Below, one piece after another: positions 44,959 through 52,830 of a DNA stretch of 64,000 nt. The notes beneath the pieces are model-generated. The model worked only from the letters and a program-made list of their open reading frames with translations, was not told the origin of the DNA and did not search any database. How positions within the stretch are numbered: position 1 is the first letter of the stretch; each line of letters begins with the position of its first letter. Source of the stretch: Methylobacterium sp. B4 (GTDB taxonomy: Bacteria > Pseudomonadota > Alphaproteobacteria > Rhizobiales > Beijerinckiaceae); assembly GCF_003201865.1 (NCBI RefSeq), contig NZ_QJJJ01000013.1:55966-119965 (forward strand), in the 5' to 3' direction. Made by a program: the position numbers and the translations under genes.

Positions 44959-45933
44959 TTAGCGCCCCGGCGCGGGATTGAACTGCGGATCGATCAGGCC
45001 GTCCACCGCCGCCGCAACGTCGGTACCGGCCGGAATGACGCCCGCCTGCTGCAGCGCGAGGCCGGCGGCGCGGATGCTCTCGGCCTGGGCCGGCCCGACG
45101 GCGGGCTGGCTCAGGTCGGTGCGCTCCAACTGCTTGGCGATCACCGCCTCCGGCAGCTTGGTCGCGCTCACCAGCGCGCTCTTCAGCGCGTCCGGGTTGG
45201 CGAGGGCGTAGGCGCGCGCCTGCTCGTAGGCGGCGATCACCACCTTCACGAGATCGGGATGGGCCTTGGCGAAATTCTCACGCACGTCGAGCACGCCCCA
45301 GGTGTTGGCGCTCGCGTCGCGGTGGAACAGCACGCCGCCGTTCTCGATCTCGGAGGCCGCCATCATCGGGTCGAGCCCGGCCCAGGCATCCACGTCGCCG
45401 CGTTCGAGGGCGGTGCGTCCGTCCGCGTGCTGCAGGAGGACGAGCTTGGCGTCCTTCTCGGTCAGGCCCGCGCCCTGGAGCGCCCGGATCAGGAAGATGT
45501 GCGGATCGGTACCGCGGGTGACGGCGATGCGCTTGCCCTTGAGGTCGGCGGGCTTGGCGATGCCGGTCTCCTTGCGGGTGACGAGCGCCGTCCATTCGGG
45601 CCGGGAGAAGGCGTACACGACCTTGATCGGGTTGCCGTTGATCCGCGCCAGAAGGGCGGCCGCTCCCGCCGACGAGCCGACATCGATGGCGCCGCCGTTC
45701 AGGAATTCCAGCGACTTGTTGGAGCCGAGCGACTGCACCCAGCGCACCTTGATGCCCCGGGCTTTCAGCGCCTCTTCGAGGAAGCCCTTCTCCTTCAGAA
45801 CGAGGCTGACCGGGTTGTAGGTCGCCCAGTCCAGGCGAACCTCGGAGACTTCCGCCGCGGCACTCGGCGCGCCCGCGGCGAGGAGGCCGAACAATCCGGC
45901 GATCACCGAGAGTGCGGTGCGGCGATGGATCAT
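44959..45933 (-). CDS. Substrate-binding protein of sulfonate-type ABC importer
   Basis: The 324-residue protein has a signal peptide (MIHRRTALSVIAGLFGLLAA, cut near AAA) and the two-lobed SsuA/NMT1-like fold: VRLDWATYNPVSLVLKEKGF, then SLGSNKSLEFLNGGAIDVGS, and KGKRIAVTRGTDPHIFLIRA. It binds the substrate in the periplasm and hands it to the permease. The ATG at 45933 follows GAGGGAG; the frame is open far upstream but shows no signal peptide there. It is first in the three-gene operon and divergent from glnD. The substrate may be a sulfonate, but taurine- and nitrate-type relatives look similar. Confidence 0.92.
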   Translation of the reverse strand: MIHRRTALSVIAGLFGLLAAGAPSAAAEVSEVRLDWATYNPVSLVLKEKGFLEEALKARGIKVRWVQSLGSNKSLEFLNGGAIDVGSSAGAAALLARINGNPIKVVYAFSRPEWTALVTRKETGIAKPADLKGKRIAVTRGTDPHIFLIRALQGAGLTEKDAKLVLLQHADGRTALERGDVDAWAGLDPMMAASEIENGGVLFHRDASANTWGVLDVRENFAKAHPDLVKVVIAAYEQARAYALANPDALKSALVSATKLPEAVIAKQLERTDLSQPAVGPAQAESIRAAGLALQQAGVIPAGTDVAAAVDGLIDPQFNPAPGR

Positions 45934-46060
45934 GACGACGGGCTCCCTCGGATCGTTCGGGCTCGGCGCCCGCGCTTTCCTGATGGCTAGAACAGTCCCG
46001 TTCGTTTCGTCAAACGGATAATCCGAGAAAGAGAACGGTTGAGTTGTCCGCGACCGACCG

Positions 46061-48883
46061 ATGCCGCCGCCGGCTGAACATGCTAACGCAGCGGCCATGT
46101 TCGACCCCGTTCCCGCCCTCGAAAAGATCGTCGCGTCCCTCGACCGCGATGCCCGCGAGCCGACCAAGCTGCGGGGGCTTCTGGTGCCGGAACTGCGCCG
46201 CGTGATCGAGGCCGGGCACAAGGATGCCGAGCGCCTGCTGCTGAAGGAGCGCGACGGCCTCGCCTGCGCCCAACGGTTGAGCCGCCTGACCGACGCGGTG
46301 GTGCGGGCGATCTACGACGCGGTGGTCTGGCGTCTCTATCCCAACGACAACCCCTCCACGGGCGAGCACCTCGCGATCGTGGCTACCGGCGGCTATGGCC
46401 GGGGGACGATGGCGCCGGGCTCGGACATCGACCTCCTTTTCTTGCTCCCCTACAAGCAGACGGCGTGGTCCGAGAGCGTCGTCGAGGCGATGCTCTACGT
46501 GCTGTGGGATCTGAAGTTGAAGGTCGGCCACGCCACCCGGTCGGTGGAGGAGTGCCTGCGCGAGGGCCGCGCCGACATGACCATCCGCACCGCCCTGCTC
46601 GAATCCCGCTTCCTGTTCGGCTCGCGCTCCCTGTTCGAGGAGTTGGTGACGCGCTTCGATACCGAACTGGTGATCGGTTCGGCCACCGAGTTCGTCGACG
46701 CCAAGCTGCGCGAGCGCGACGGGCGCGTCGCGAAGGCGGGTGCGTCGCGCTACCTCGTCGAGCCCAACGTCAAGGACGGCAAGGGGGGCCTGCGCGACCT
46801 CAACACCCTGTTCTGGATCGCGAAATACACCTACCGGGTCCGGGACCAAGCGGAACTCGTCCATGCCGGCCTGTTCACGCCCGACGAGTACCGGCTGTTC
46901 GAGCGCTGCGAAGAGTTCCTGTGGCGGGTGCGCTGTCACATCCATTTCGTCACCGGGCGCCCCGAGGAGCGCCTCTCCTTCGGGCTTCAGCCGAAGATCG
47001 CCGAGCGGCTGGGCTTCGGCGCGCGGGGCGGGCTCTCCGGGGTCGAGCGCTTCATGAAGGCCTACTTCCTGATCGCGAAGGACGTCGGCGACCTCACCGC
47101 CATCGTCTGCGCCGAGCTGGAGGCGCGCCACGCCAAGCGCACGCCGGTGCTCGACCGCTGGATCGGCCGTTTCCGCGACCGCTTCCGCGCGACCTCGATG
47201 GAGGCGGAGGATTTCTGGATCGACAACGGACGGGTCAACATCCGCGGCGAGGACACGTTCGAGCGCGATCCGGTCAACCTGATCCGGCTGTTCTGGCTCG
47301 CGGACCGGCACAACCTCGCCCTGCACCCGGATGCGGCCCGGCTCGCCAACCGCTCGCTCAAGCTCATCACCCACGGCGTTCGGACCGATCCGGAGGCCAA
47401 CCGGCTCTTCCTCGACATCCTGACCTCGAAGAATGCGCCCGAGACGATCCTGCGCCTGATGAACGAGGCGGGCGTGCTCGGCCGGTTCATCCCCGATTTC
47501 GGGCGCATCGTGGCGATGATGCAGTTCAACATGTACCACCACTACACGGTGGACGAGCATCTTCTGCGCTCCCTCGGCGTGCTCTCGGCGATCGACTCCG
47601 GCCGGGTGCGGGAGGAGCATCCGCTCGCCTCGCGCCTCATCGACACGATTCACAACCGGCGCGCGCTCTACGTCGCGATCCTGCTGCACGACATCGCCAA
47701 GGGCCGCCCGGAGGATCACTCGATCGCGGGGGCGGCCATCGCCCGCAAGCTCGGTCCGCGCTTCGGCCTTTCCCAGGCGGAGACGGAGACCGTGGCCTGG
47801 CTCGTGGAGCACCACCTGCTGATGTCGATGACGGCGCAGAGCCGCGACCTCTCGGATCCGAAGACGATCGAGAAGTTCGCGAGCGTGGTGCAGAGCCTGG
47901 AGCGGCTGAAGCTGCTCGCGATCCTCACGGTCGCCGATATCAAGGCGGTGGGCCCCGGCGTCTGGACGGCCTGGAAGGGCACGCTGCTGCGCACCCTCTA
48001 CGACGAAACCGAGGTGCTGCTGTCGGGCGGCCATTCCGAGATCGCCCGCACCGACCGGGTGCGGCTGATCCAGATGGCGCTTCGCGAGCAACTCGCGGAC
48101 TGGGGCGCGGAGGTCTTCGACGCCTACGCGGCGCGCCACAATCAGGCCTACTGGCTCAAGGTCGACGGCACGCGCCATTTCAAGAACGCGCGCTTCCTGC
48201 GCACGGTCATGGAAGAGGGCCGCACCAGCGCCACCACCTACGAGACCGACCCCATACGCGGCGTGACCGAATTGACGGTCTACTCGCCGGATCATCCGCG
48301 CCTGCTCGCCATCATCACCGGCGCCTGCGCGGCCACGGGCGGCAACATCGTCGATGCGCAGATCTTCACCACGACCGACGGCTTCGCGCTCGATTCGATC
48401 TTCATCTCCCGCGCCTTCGAGCGGGACGAGGACGAGTTGCGGCGGGCCGGACGCATCGCCACCGCCATCGAGCGGGCGCTCAAGGGCGAGATCAAGATCG
48501 CCGAACTCGTGGCCGACAAGCACCCCAAGGAGCCGGTCAAGACCTTCCTGGTGCCCCCGGACGTCTCGATCGACAACGCCCTGTCGAGCCGCGAGACGGT
48601 GGTCGAGATCACCGGTCTCGACCGCCCGGGCCTGCTCTACGAGCTCACGACGGCGCTGAACCGGCTGAACCTCAACATCACCTCGGCGCATGTGGCGACC
48701 TTCGGCGAGCGGGCGGTGGACGTGTTCTACGTCACCGACCTGACCGGCACCCGCGTGATGCAGCCGGACCGGCTCGCGCTGATCCGGGCCGCGGTGATGG
48801 AGGTGTTCGCCAGCGACGTCGCGGCCCTGCGCGCCGAGGGACTCGACGCGCTCGTCGACTCGCCGCCCCCGCGGGAGCTGTAG
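46061..48883 (+). CDS. glnD: PII uridylyltransferase/uridylyl-removing enzyme
   Basis: GlnD senses glutamine and adds UMP to, or removes it from, PII proteins. The 940-residue protein has the nucleotidyltransferase motif GGYGRGTMAPGSDIDLL at 110-126 with Asp122 and Asp124, an HD hydrolase domain (LLHDIAKGRPEDHS near 545), and two C-terminal ACT domains beginning near ELTVYSPDHPRLLAIITGAC and VVEITGLDRPGLLYELTTAL that bind glutamine. The ATG at 46061 gives a normal length; an in-frame ATG at 46097 (MFDPVPALEK) would shorten it by 12 residues. Neither has a strong ribosome site. It is followed by grpE, with a 93-base gap. Confidence 0.96.
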   Translation: MPPPAEHANAAAMFDPVPALEKIVASLDRDAREPTKLRGLLVPELRRVIEAGHKDAERLLLKERDGLACAQRLSRLTDAVVRAIYDAVVWRLYPNDNPSTGEHLAIVATGGYGRGTMAPGSDIDLLFLLPYKQTAWSESVVEAMLYVLWDLKLKVGHATRSVEECLREGRADMTIRTALLESRFLFGSRSLFEELVTRFDTELVIGSATEFVDAKLRERDGRVAKAGASRYLVEPNVKDGKGGLRDLNTLFWIAKYTYRVRDQAELVHAGLFTPDEYRLFERCEEFLWRVRCHIHFVTGRPEERLSFGLQPKIAERLGFGARGGLSGVERFMKAYFLIAKDVGDLTAIVCAELEARHAKRTPVLDRWIGRFRDRFRATSMEAEDFWIDNGRVNIRGEDTFERDPVNLIRLFWLADRHNLALHPDAARLANRSLKLITHGVRTDPEANRLFLDILTSKNAPETILRLMNEAGVLGRFIPDFGRIVAMMQFNMYHHYTVDEHLLRSLGVLSAIDSGRVREEHPLASRLIDTIHNRRALYVAILLHDIAKGRPEDHSIAGAAIARKLGPRFGLSQAETETVAWLVEHHLLMSMTAQSRDLSDPKTIEKFASVVQSLERLKLLAILTVADIKAVGPGVWTAWKGTLLRTLYDETEVLLSGGHSEIARTDRVRLIQMALREQLADWGAEVFDAYAARHNQAYWLKVDGTRHFKNARFLRTVMEEGRTSATTYETDPIRGVTELTVYSPDHPRLLAIITGACAATGGNIVDAQIFTTTDGFALDSIFISRAFERDEDELRRAGRIATAIERALKGEIKIAELVADKHPKEPVKTFLVPPDVSIDNALSSRETVVEITGLDRPGLLYELTTALNRLNLNITSAHVATFGERAVDVFYVTDLTGTRVMQPDRLALIRAAVMEVFASDVAALRAEGLDALVDSPPPREL

Positions 48884-48903
48884 GACGTTGGGCTGCGCCG
48901 TTC

Positions 48904-48933
48904 GCTTGATTTCGGACTTGACCCGAATGATAT
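48904..48933 (+). promoter_or_regulatory. Candidate promoter of grpE
   Basis: CTTGAT at 48904-48909 and TGATAT at 48928-48933 are separated by 18 bases, with the ATG of grpE 44 bases further on. This is compatible with either a housekeeping or an alphaproteobacterial heat-shock promoter, which shares a CTTG core at -35. No CIRCE inverted repeat for HrcA is visible. Confidence 0.35.
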
Positions 48934-48976
48934 CAGGCCCGACCCGGAACACTTCAGAGACCTGATCGATCGCACG

Positions 48977-49588
48977 ATGATGGCTGACGACATGGACCAC
49001 CAGGACCGGAACCACGGCGCGGAGACGCCCGCGTCCGAGGCGGCACGGGGCGCCCAGACCGCCGGTGCGGACGCCGAAGCCCTGGCCGGCGCGATCGCCG
49101 AGCGCGACGAGTTCAAGGACCGTCTGCTGCGCACGCTCGCGGAGATGGAGAACCTGCGCCGTCGCACCGAGCGCGAGGTCGCCGATGCCCGCACCTACGC
49201 GGTTACGAACTTCGCCCGCGACATGCTGAACACCGCCGACAACGTTCGCCGCGCCCTCGACAGCGTGCCGGCCGAGGCCCGCGCCCAGGCGGACGGCGCC
49301 TTCAAGGCGCTGATCGAGGGCATCGAGCTGACGGAGCGCGACCTGACCAAGACGCTGGAGCGCCACGGCGTGAAGATCGTGGAGCCCAACGGCCAGCGCT
49401 TCGACCCGAACCGGCATCAGGCCATGTTCGAGGTGCCGAACACCGAGGTTCCGAACGGAACCGTGGTGCAGGTGGTGCAGACCGGCTACGTCATCGGCGA
49501 CCGGACCCTGCGCCCGGCGCTGGTCGGCGTCTCCAAGGGCGGCCCGAAGCCCGAGGCCGGCAAGGACAAGGCCGCCGACGCGGCCTGA
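48977..49588 (+). CDS. grpE: Nucleotide exchange factor GrpE
   Basis: GrpE releases ADP from DnaK and so resets the chaperone cycle. The 203-residue protein has a disordered polar N-terminus, the long dimer helix ([20 protein letters not shown] with [11 protein letters not shown]), the four-helix part around [16 protein letters not shown] and the beta domain with [13 protein letters not shown] and [19 protein letters not shown]. It starts with ATG-ATG. A bidirectional hairpin terminator lies about 60 bases downstream. hrcA is not adjacent, unlike in many bacteria. Confidence 0.96.
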   Translation: MMADDMDHQDRNHGAETPASEAARGAQTAGADAEALAGAIAERDEFKDRLLRTLAEMENLRRRTEREVADARTYAVTNFARDMLNTADNVRRALDSVPAEARAQADGAFKALIEGIELTERDLTKTLERHGVKIVEPNGQRFDPNRHQAMFEVPNTEVPNGTVVQVVQTGYVIGDRTLRPALVGVSKGGPKPEAGKDKAADAA

Positions 49589-49650
49589 GCCGGCCGCCGC
49601 GACCGCGGGGATGGATCCGTTCCACCCGATGGATCGCGATGTCGTCAAAG

Positions 49651-49685
49651 CAAAAGGCCGGCCCCTCTCGGGCCGGCCTTTTGCT
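49651..49685. terminator. Bidirectional hairpin terminator between grpE and pheA
   Basis: GCAAAAGGCCGGCCC at 49651-49665 pairs perfectly with GGGCCGGCCTTTTGC at 49671-49685 around CTCTC. The T-run (and A-run on the other side) makes it effective for both convergent genes. Confidence 0.9.
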
Positions 49686-49695
49686 TGCGCCCCGC

Positions 49696-50553
49696 CTATT
49701 CCGCAGCCTGCCGCGTCGTCTCGCGGAAGGGGTGGGCCGGGTAGGTGCCGATGACGCGCAGTTCCTTCGAGAAATAGCGCAGCTCTTCCAGCGCCCGGCG
49801 CAGCCCGTCATCCTCGGGGTGGCCATCGACCTCGGCGTAGAACTGGGTCGCGGTGAACTGGCCCTCGACCATGTAGCTCTCGAGCTTCGACATGTTGACG
49901 CCGTTGGTGGCGAAGCCGCCGAGCGCCTTGTAGAGCGCGGCCGGGATGTTGCGGACCCGGAAGATGAAGCTCGTCACCATCGGCCCGGCATCGGGAGCGA
50001 CCTCGACCGGCTCGGGCGAGAACACCACGAAGCGGGTGGTGTTGTGCGCCTCGTCCTCCACGTCCCGCTCGATGATGTCGAGGCCGTAGACCTCCGCCGC
50101 CAGGGCCGGCGCCAGGGCCGCGCGGGTGGGATCGCCTGCCTCGGCCACCTCGCGGGCGGCACCGGCCGTATCGCCGGCCACGACCGCCTTGAGACCCAGG
50201 CGCCGGGTGATCCGGCGGCACTGCCCCAGGGCGTGGACGTGGCTGTGCACGCTGCGCAGATCCTCCGCCCGGGTGCCCGGCAGAACCAAGAGCTGGAAGT
50301 GGATCGGAAGGAAGTGCTCGGCCACGATGTGCAGCCGCGCGGTCGGGATCAGGTGGTGGATGTCGGCCACCCGGCCGGCGATGGAGTTCTCGATCGGGAT
50401 CATCGCGAGCGAGGCTCGGCCCTCGTTCACCGCAACGAAGGCGTCCTCGAAGGTCGCGCAGGGCAGCGCGGTCCAGCCGGGATAGGCCTGCGAGCAGATG
50501 ATGTGGGAGTTCGCCCCAGGCTCGCCCTGGTAGGCTATCGTGCGGTCGGTCAT
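49696..50553 (-). CDS. pheA: Prephenate dehydratase
   Basis: This enzyme converts prephenate to phenylpyruvate in phenylalanine synthesis. The 285-residue protein has the catalytic domain first (IAYQGEPGANSHIICSQAYP, then VNEGRASLAMIPIENSIAGR with its Thr-Arg-Phe motif later in AHNTTRFVVF) and a C-terminal ACT domain for phenylalanine feedback (NIPAALYKALGGFATNGVNM, then KLESYMVEGQFTATQFY). The usual ESRP sequence is ESYM here, as I recall from other Alphaproteobacteria. There is no chorismate mutase domain. It lies 72 bases after kdsB on the same strand and ends at the shared terminator. Confidence 0.95.
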   Translation of the reverse strand: MTDRTIAYQGEPGANSHIICSQAYPGWTALPCATFEDAFVAVNEGRASLAMIPIENSIAGRVADIHHLIPTARLHIVAEHFLPIHFQLLVLPGTRAEDLRSVHSHVHALGQCRRITRRLGLKAVVAGDTAGAAREVAEAGDPTRAALAPALAAEVYGLDIIERDVEDEAHNTTRFVVFSPEPVEVAPDAGPMVTSFIFRVRNIPAALYKALGGFATNGVNMSKLESYMVEGQFTATQFYAEVDGHPEDDGLRRALEELRYFSKELRVIGTYPAHPFRETTRQAAE

Positions 50554-50625
50554 CGGCAGTGCAGCGGCCCGAGGAGTTTGCGCCGGCTTCGGAACGGGGC
50601 CGAAGCGGGCGGCGGAAGGCAGGTT

Positions 50626-51369
50626 TCAGTTGAGGCGGCGGACGGCGAGCAGCGTGCGGGCGCGCTCGAGGTCGGCGGGGGTGTCGACGCCGAGCGGCAG
50701 ATCCTCGACGATCATCGCGTCGATGCGCATCCCGGCTTCCAGGGCGCGCAACTGCTCCAGCTTCTCGCGCCGCTCCAGCTCGCCCTGCGGCAGGCGCACG
50801 AAGCGCGCGAGCGCCTTCCGGCGATAGGCGTAGAGCCCGATATGATGGAACAGCGGCCCCTCCCCCCAAGGCGCACGCGCCCTCGTGAAGGCGAGCGCGC
50901 GCAGGCGGTTCGGCCCGACGGTGTGACCGATGATCTTGACCACGTTCGGGTCGTCCATCTCCTCGGCCCGGTGGATCACCGCGCAGAGGGTGGCGATGTC
51001 GACCTGCGGGTCGGCGAGCGGCGTCACCGCCGCGGCGATGATTTCCGGATCGATGGTCGGCAGGTCGCCCTGCACGTTGACGACGACATCGTGGTTGCCG
51101 TCCGGATCGACGATCTCCAACGCCTCGGCCAGACGGTCGGAGCCGGATGGGTGGTCGGTCCGCGTCATCACCGCGAGGCCGCCCTGCGCCTCGACCGCCG
51201 CGGCGATCTCGGCCGTGTCGGTGGCGACCACCACGGGGCCGATGCCCGCCTCCACGGCGCGGCGCCAGACATGCACGATCATGGGCTCGCCCGCGATCTC
51301 GGCCAGCGGCTTGGACGGCAGCCGGGTCGCGGCGAGGCGGGCCGGTATCAGGATCAGGGGATCGGACAT
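50626..51369 (-). CDS. kdsB: CMP-KDO synthetase (3-deoxy-manno-octulosonate cytidylyltransferase)
   Basis: KdsB activates KDO as CMP-KDO for the lipopolysaccharide inner core. The 247-residue protein begins [20 protein letters not shown], the CTP-binding loop of the family, and shows [24 protein letters not shown] and the metal-binding [12 protein letters not shown]. The end [18 protein letters not shown] leads to a typical closing segment. The ATG at 51369 starts directly before the fold; the longer frame upstream is not protein-like. It leads a probable operon with pheA and is divergent from a cytochrome c gene, an order common in Rhizobiales. Confidence 0.95.
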   Translation of the reverse strand: MSDPLILIPARLAATRLPSKPLAEIAGEPMIVHVWRRAVEAGIGPVVVATDTAEIAAAVEAQGGLAVMTRTDHPSGSDRLAEALEIVDPDGNHDVVVNVQGDLPTIDPEIIAAAVTPLADPQVDIATLCAVIHRAEEMDDPNVVKIIGHTVGPNRLRALAFTRARAPWGEGPLFHHIGLYAYRRKALARFVRLPQGELERREKLEQLRALEAGMRIDAMIVEDLPLGVDTPADLERARTLLAVRRLN

Positions 51370-51687
51370 GATCGAGGGATGGGCCAGAGCGGCCGTGCTT
51401 GAGGTCGGATCGCGCCCGGCATCGCGGGCGGGTGAGCCTCTAGCAGCGGCCGTGCGGCTTGTCATTTCCGGCTCCGGCGGCTTCCGGTGCGGCAGCGCTG
51501 CAACGCAAAGGGGCTACGCGCGCCTGAGAATGACGGAAACCGGGTATGCGACAGCGCGCAGCGCGCAGGGGCCATTGTCAAGATCGGGCCCGAGCGGCTA
51601 ATCACCCTTGAAATCCTCCAAAGTCCGGCGCTGCCCGTCGGGCCCTCATCCGCCGGGTCCTGATCCCGCGCGCCGGAGCTGTCGAGC
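51370..51687. other. Intergenic region between divergent kdsB and cytochrome c genes
   Basis: This 318-base stretch holds no convincing gene. An imperfect inverted repeat lies at 51460-51540: the left side has CTTGTCATTTCCGG and the right side has GAGAATGACGGAAAC. It shares the GTCAT/ATGAC ends of other repeats in the window but not their core. Promoters for both genes should be here; I could not define the boxes. Confidence 0.4.
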
Positions 51688-52665
51688 ATGGATTCCTTCG
51701 AGCTGAACAAGGTCGCCGGCGCTGTCCTGGGGGCCCTGCTGTTCGCGGTCGGATCGGGTTTCGTGGCGGAGCTGATCTATCAACCCAAGCCCGCCGGCAA
51801 TGCCGGCTATGCCCTGCCCGAGCCCGAGCCGAAGAGCGGCGGGGCCACGGCGGAAGCGCCGAAGGCCGAGCCCATCGCCGTGCGGCTGGCCAGCGCCGAT
51901 GCCGACAAGGGCAAGGGCGGCACCAAGGCCTGCGCCGCCTGCCACAGCTTCGAGAAGGGCGGCCCGAACAAGGTCGGCCCGGACCTCTGGGACGTGGTGG
52001 AGCGCGAGAAGGCGCACGCGGCGGGCTTTGATTATTCCGCGGCCCTCAAGGAGAAGGGCGGCACCTGGAGCTACGACGATCTCGACCACTTCCTCGAGAA
52101 CCCCAAGGGCTACGCGAAGGGCACCAAGATGGCCTTCGCCGGCATCAGCTCGCCGGCCGAGCGCGCCAACGTGATCGCCTATCTGCGCAGCCTCTCCGAC
52201 AGCCCGAAGCCCCTGCCGGTTGCCGAGAAGAAGGAAGAAAAGGCCCCTGAGGGCGAGAAGAAGGCCGAGGCAGACAAGCCCGCCGACGCCAAGGCGACGG
52301 AAGGCAAGCCGGCTGACGCGAAGCCGGCCGAGAGCAAGTCGTCCGACAGCAAGGCTGGCGAGGGTCAGCCCGCGGCCGGCAAGTCGACCGAGCCGAAGCC
52401 GGTCGAGACCCCGACCGGCGACAAGAGCAAGACGCCCGAGACCAACGCGCCGCGCGGCGCCACCCAGTCCGGCGACGGCCGCGACACGGCCCGCCCGGTG
52501 CCCTCGCCGGAGATCCAGCCGCAGCGCAACGAGGTCGCCCCGACCCAGGCGCCGGAAGCCAAGCCCTCGGGCGACATCCCGACCAAGGCGGCCCCGTCCG
52601 ACTCCGAGGGCCCCGCGGCCACCGAGCCGCCGGCCAAGGCCGATCCCGACGCCGCCAAGCCGTAA
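51688..52665 (+). CDS. Membrane-anchored cytochrome c with long charged C-terminal tail
   Basis: The 325-residue protein has an uncleaved N-terminal anchor (LNKVAGAVLGALLFAVGSGF, residues 6-25), a periplasmic class I cytochrome c domain with the haem site CAACH at 82-86 and axial Met148 in GTKMAFAG, and then about 150 residues rich in Lys, Pro, Glu and Ala with repeats such as KPADAK. The first part matches the CycM-type cytochrome that carries electrons to terminal oxidases. The long tail is the unusual part. The start at 51688 (MDSFELNKVAGAVLG) is typical. It is divergent from kdsB and has its own terminator. Confidence 0.92.
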   Translation: MDSFELNKVAGAVLGALLFAVGSGFVAELIYQPKPAGNAGYALPEPEPKSGGATAEAPKAEPIAVRLASADADKGKGGTKACAACHSFEKGGPNKVGPDLWDVVEREKAHAAGFDYSAALKEKGGTWSYDDLDHFLENPKGYAKGTKMAFAGISSPAERANVIAYLRSLSDSPKPLPVAEKKEEKAPEGEKKAEADKPADAKATEGKPADAKPAESKSSDSKAGEGQPAAGKSTEPKPVETPTGDKSKTPETNAPRGATQSGDGRDTARPVPSPEIQPQRNEVAPTQAPEAKPSGDIPTKAAPSDSEGPAATEPPAKADPDAAKP

Positions 52666-52694
52666 GGCGAGGGCCGACACGATCCGAAACGGCG

Positions 52695-52722
52695 AAGGCC
52701 GGGCCCGCAAGGCCCGGCCTTT
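52695..52722 (+). terminator. Intrinsic terminator after the cytochrome c gene
   Basis: AAGGCCGGGCC at 52695-52705 pairs with GGCCCGGCCTT at 52711-52721 around CGCAA, followed by TCTCG. It is 30 bases after the stop codon. Confidence 0.8.
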
Positions 52723-52830
52723 CTCGTTCGCGCGCCGCCCTGCGCGCTCGCGGCGTCTTTGCGCCGGAGGCGGCTCCGTCCTAGAACGGCGGCCCATCCT
52801 CGCACCATCGGACCGGGAGACCGCGCCAAC

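Noticed and set aside
46010..49648. A 1,212-codon minus-strand frame opposite glnD and grpE
   Set aside because: Both genes on the plus strand are certain; the antisense frame is compositionally implausible.
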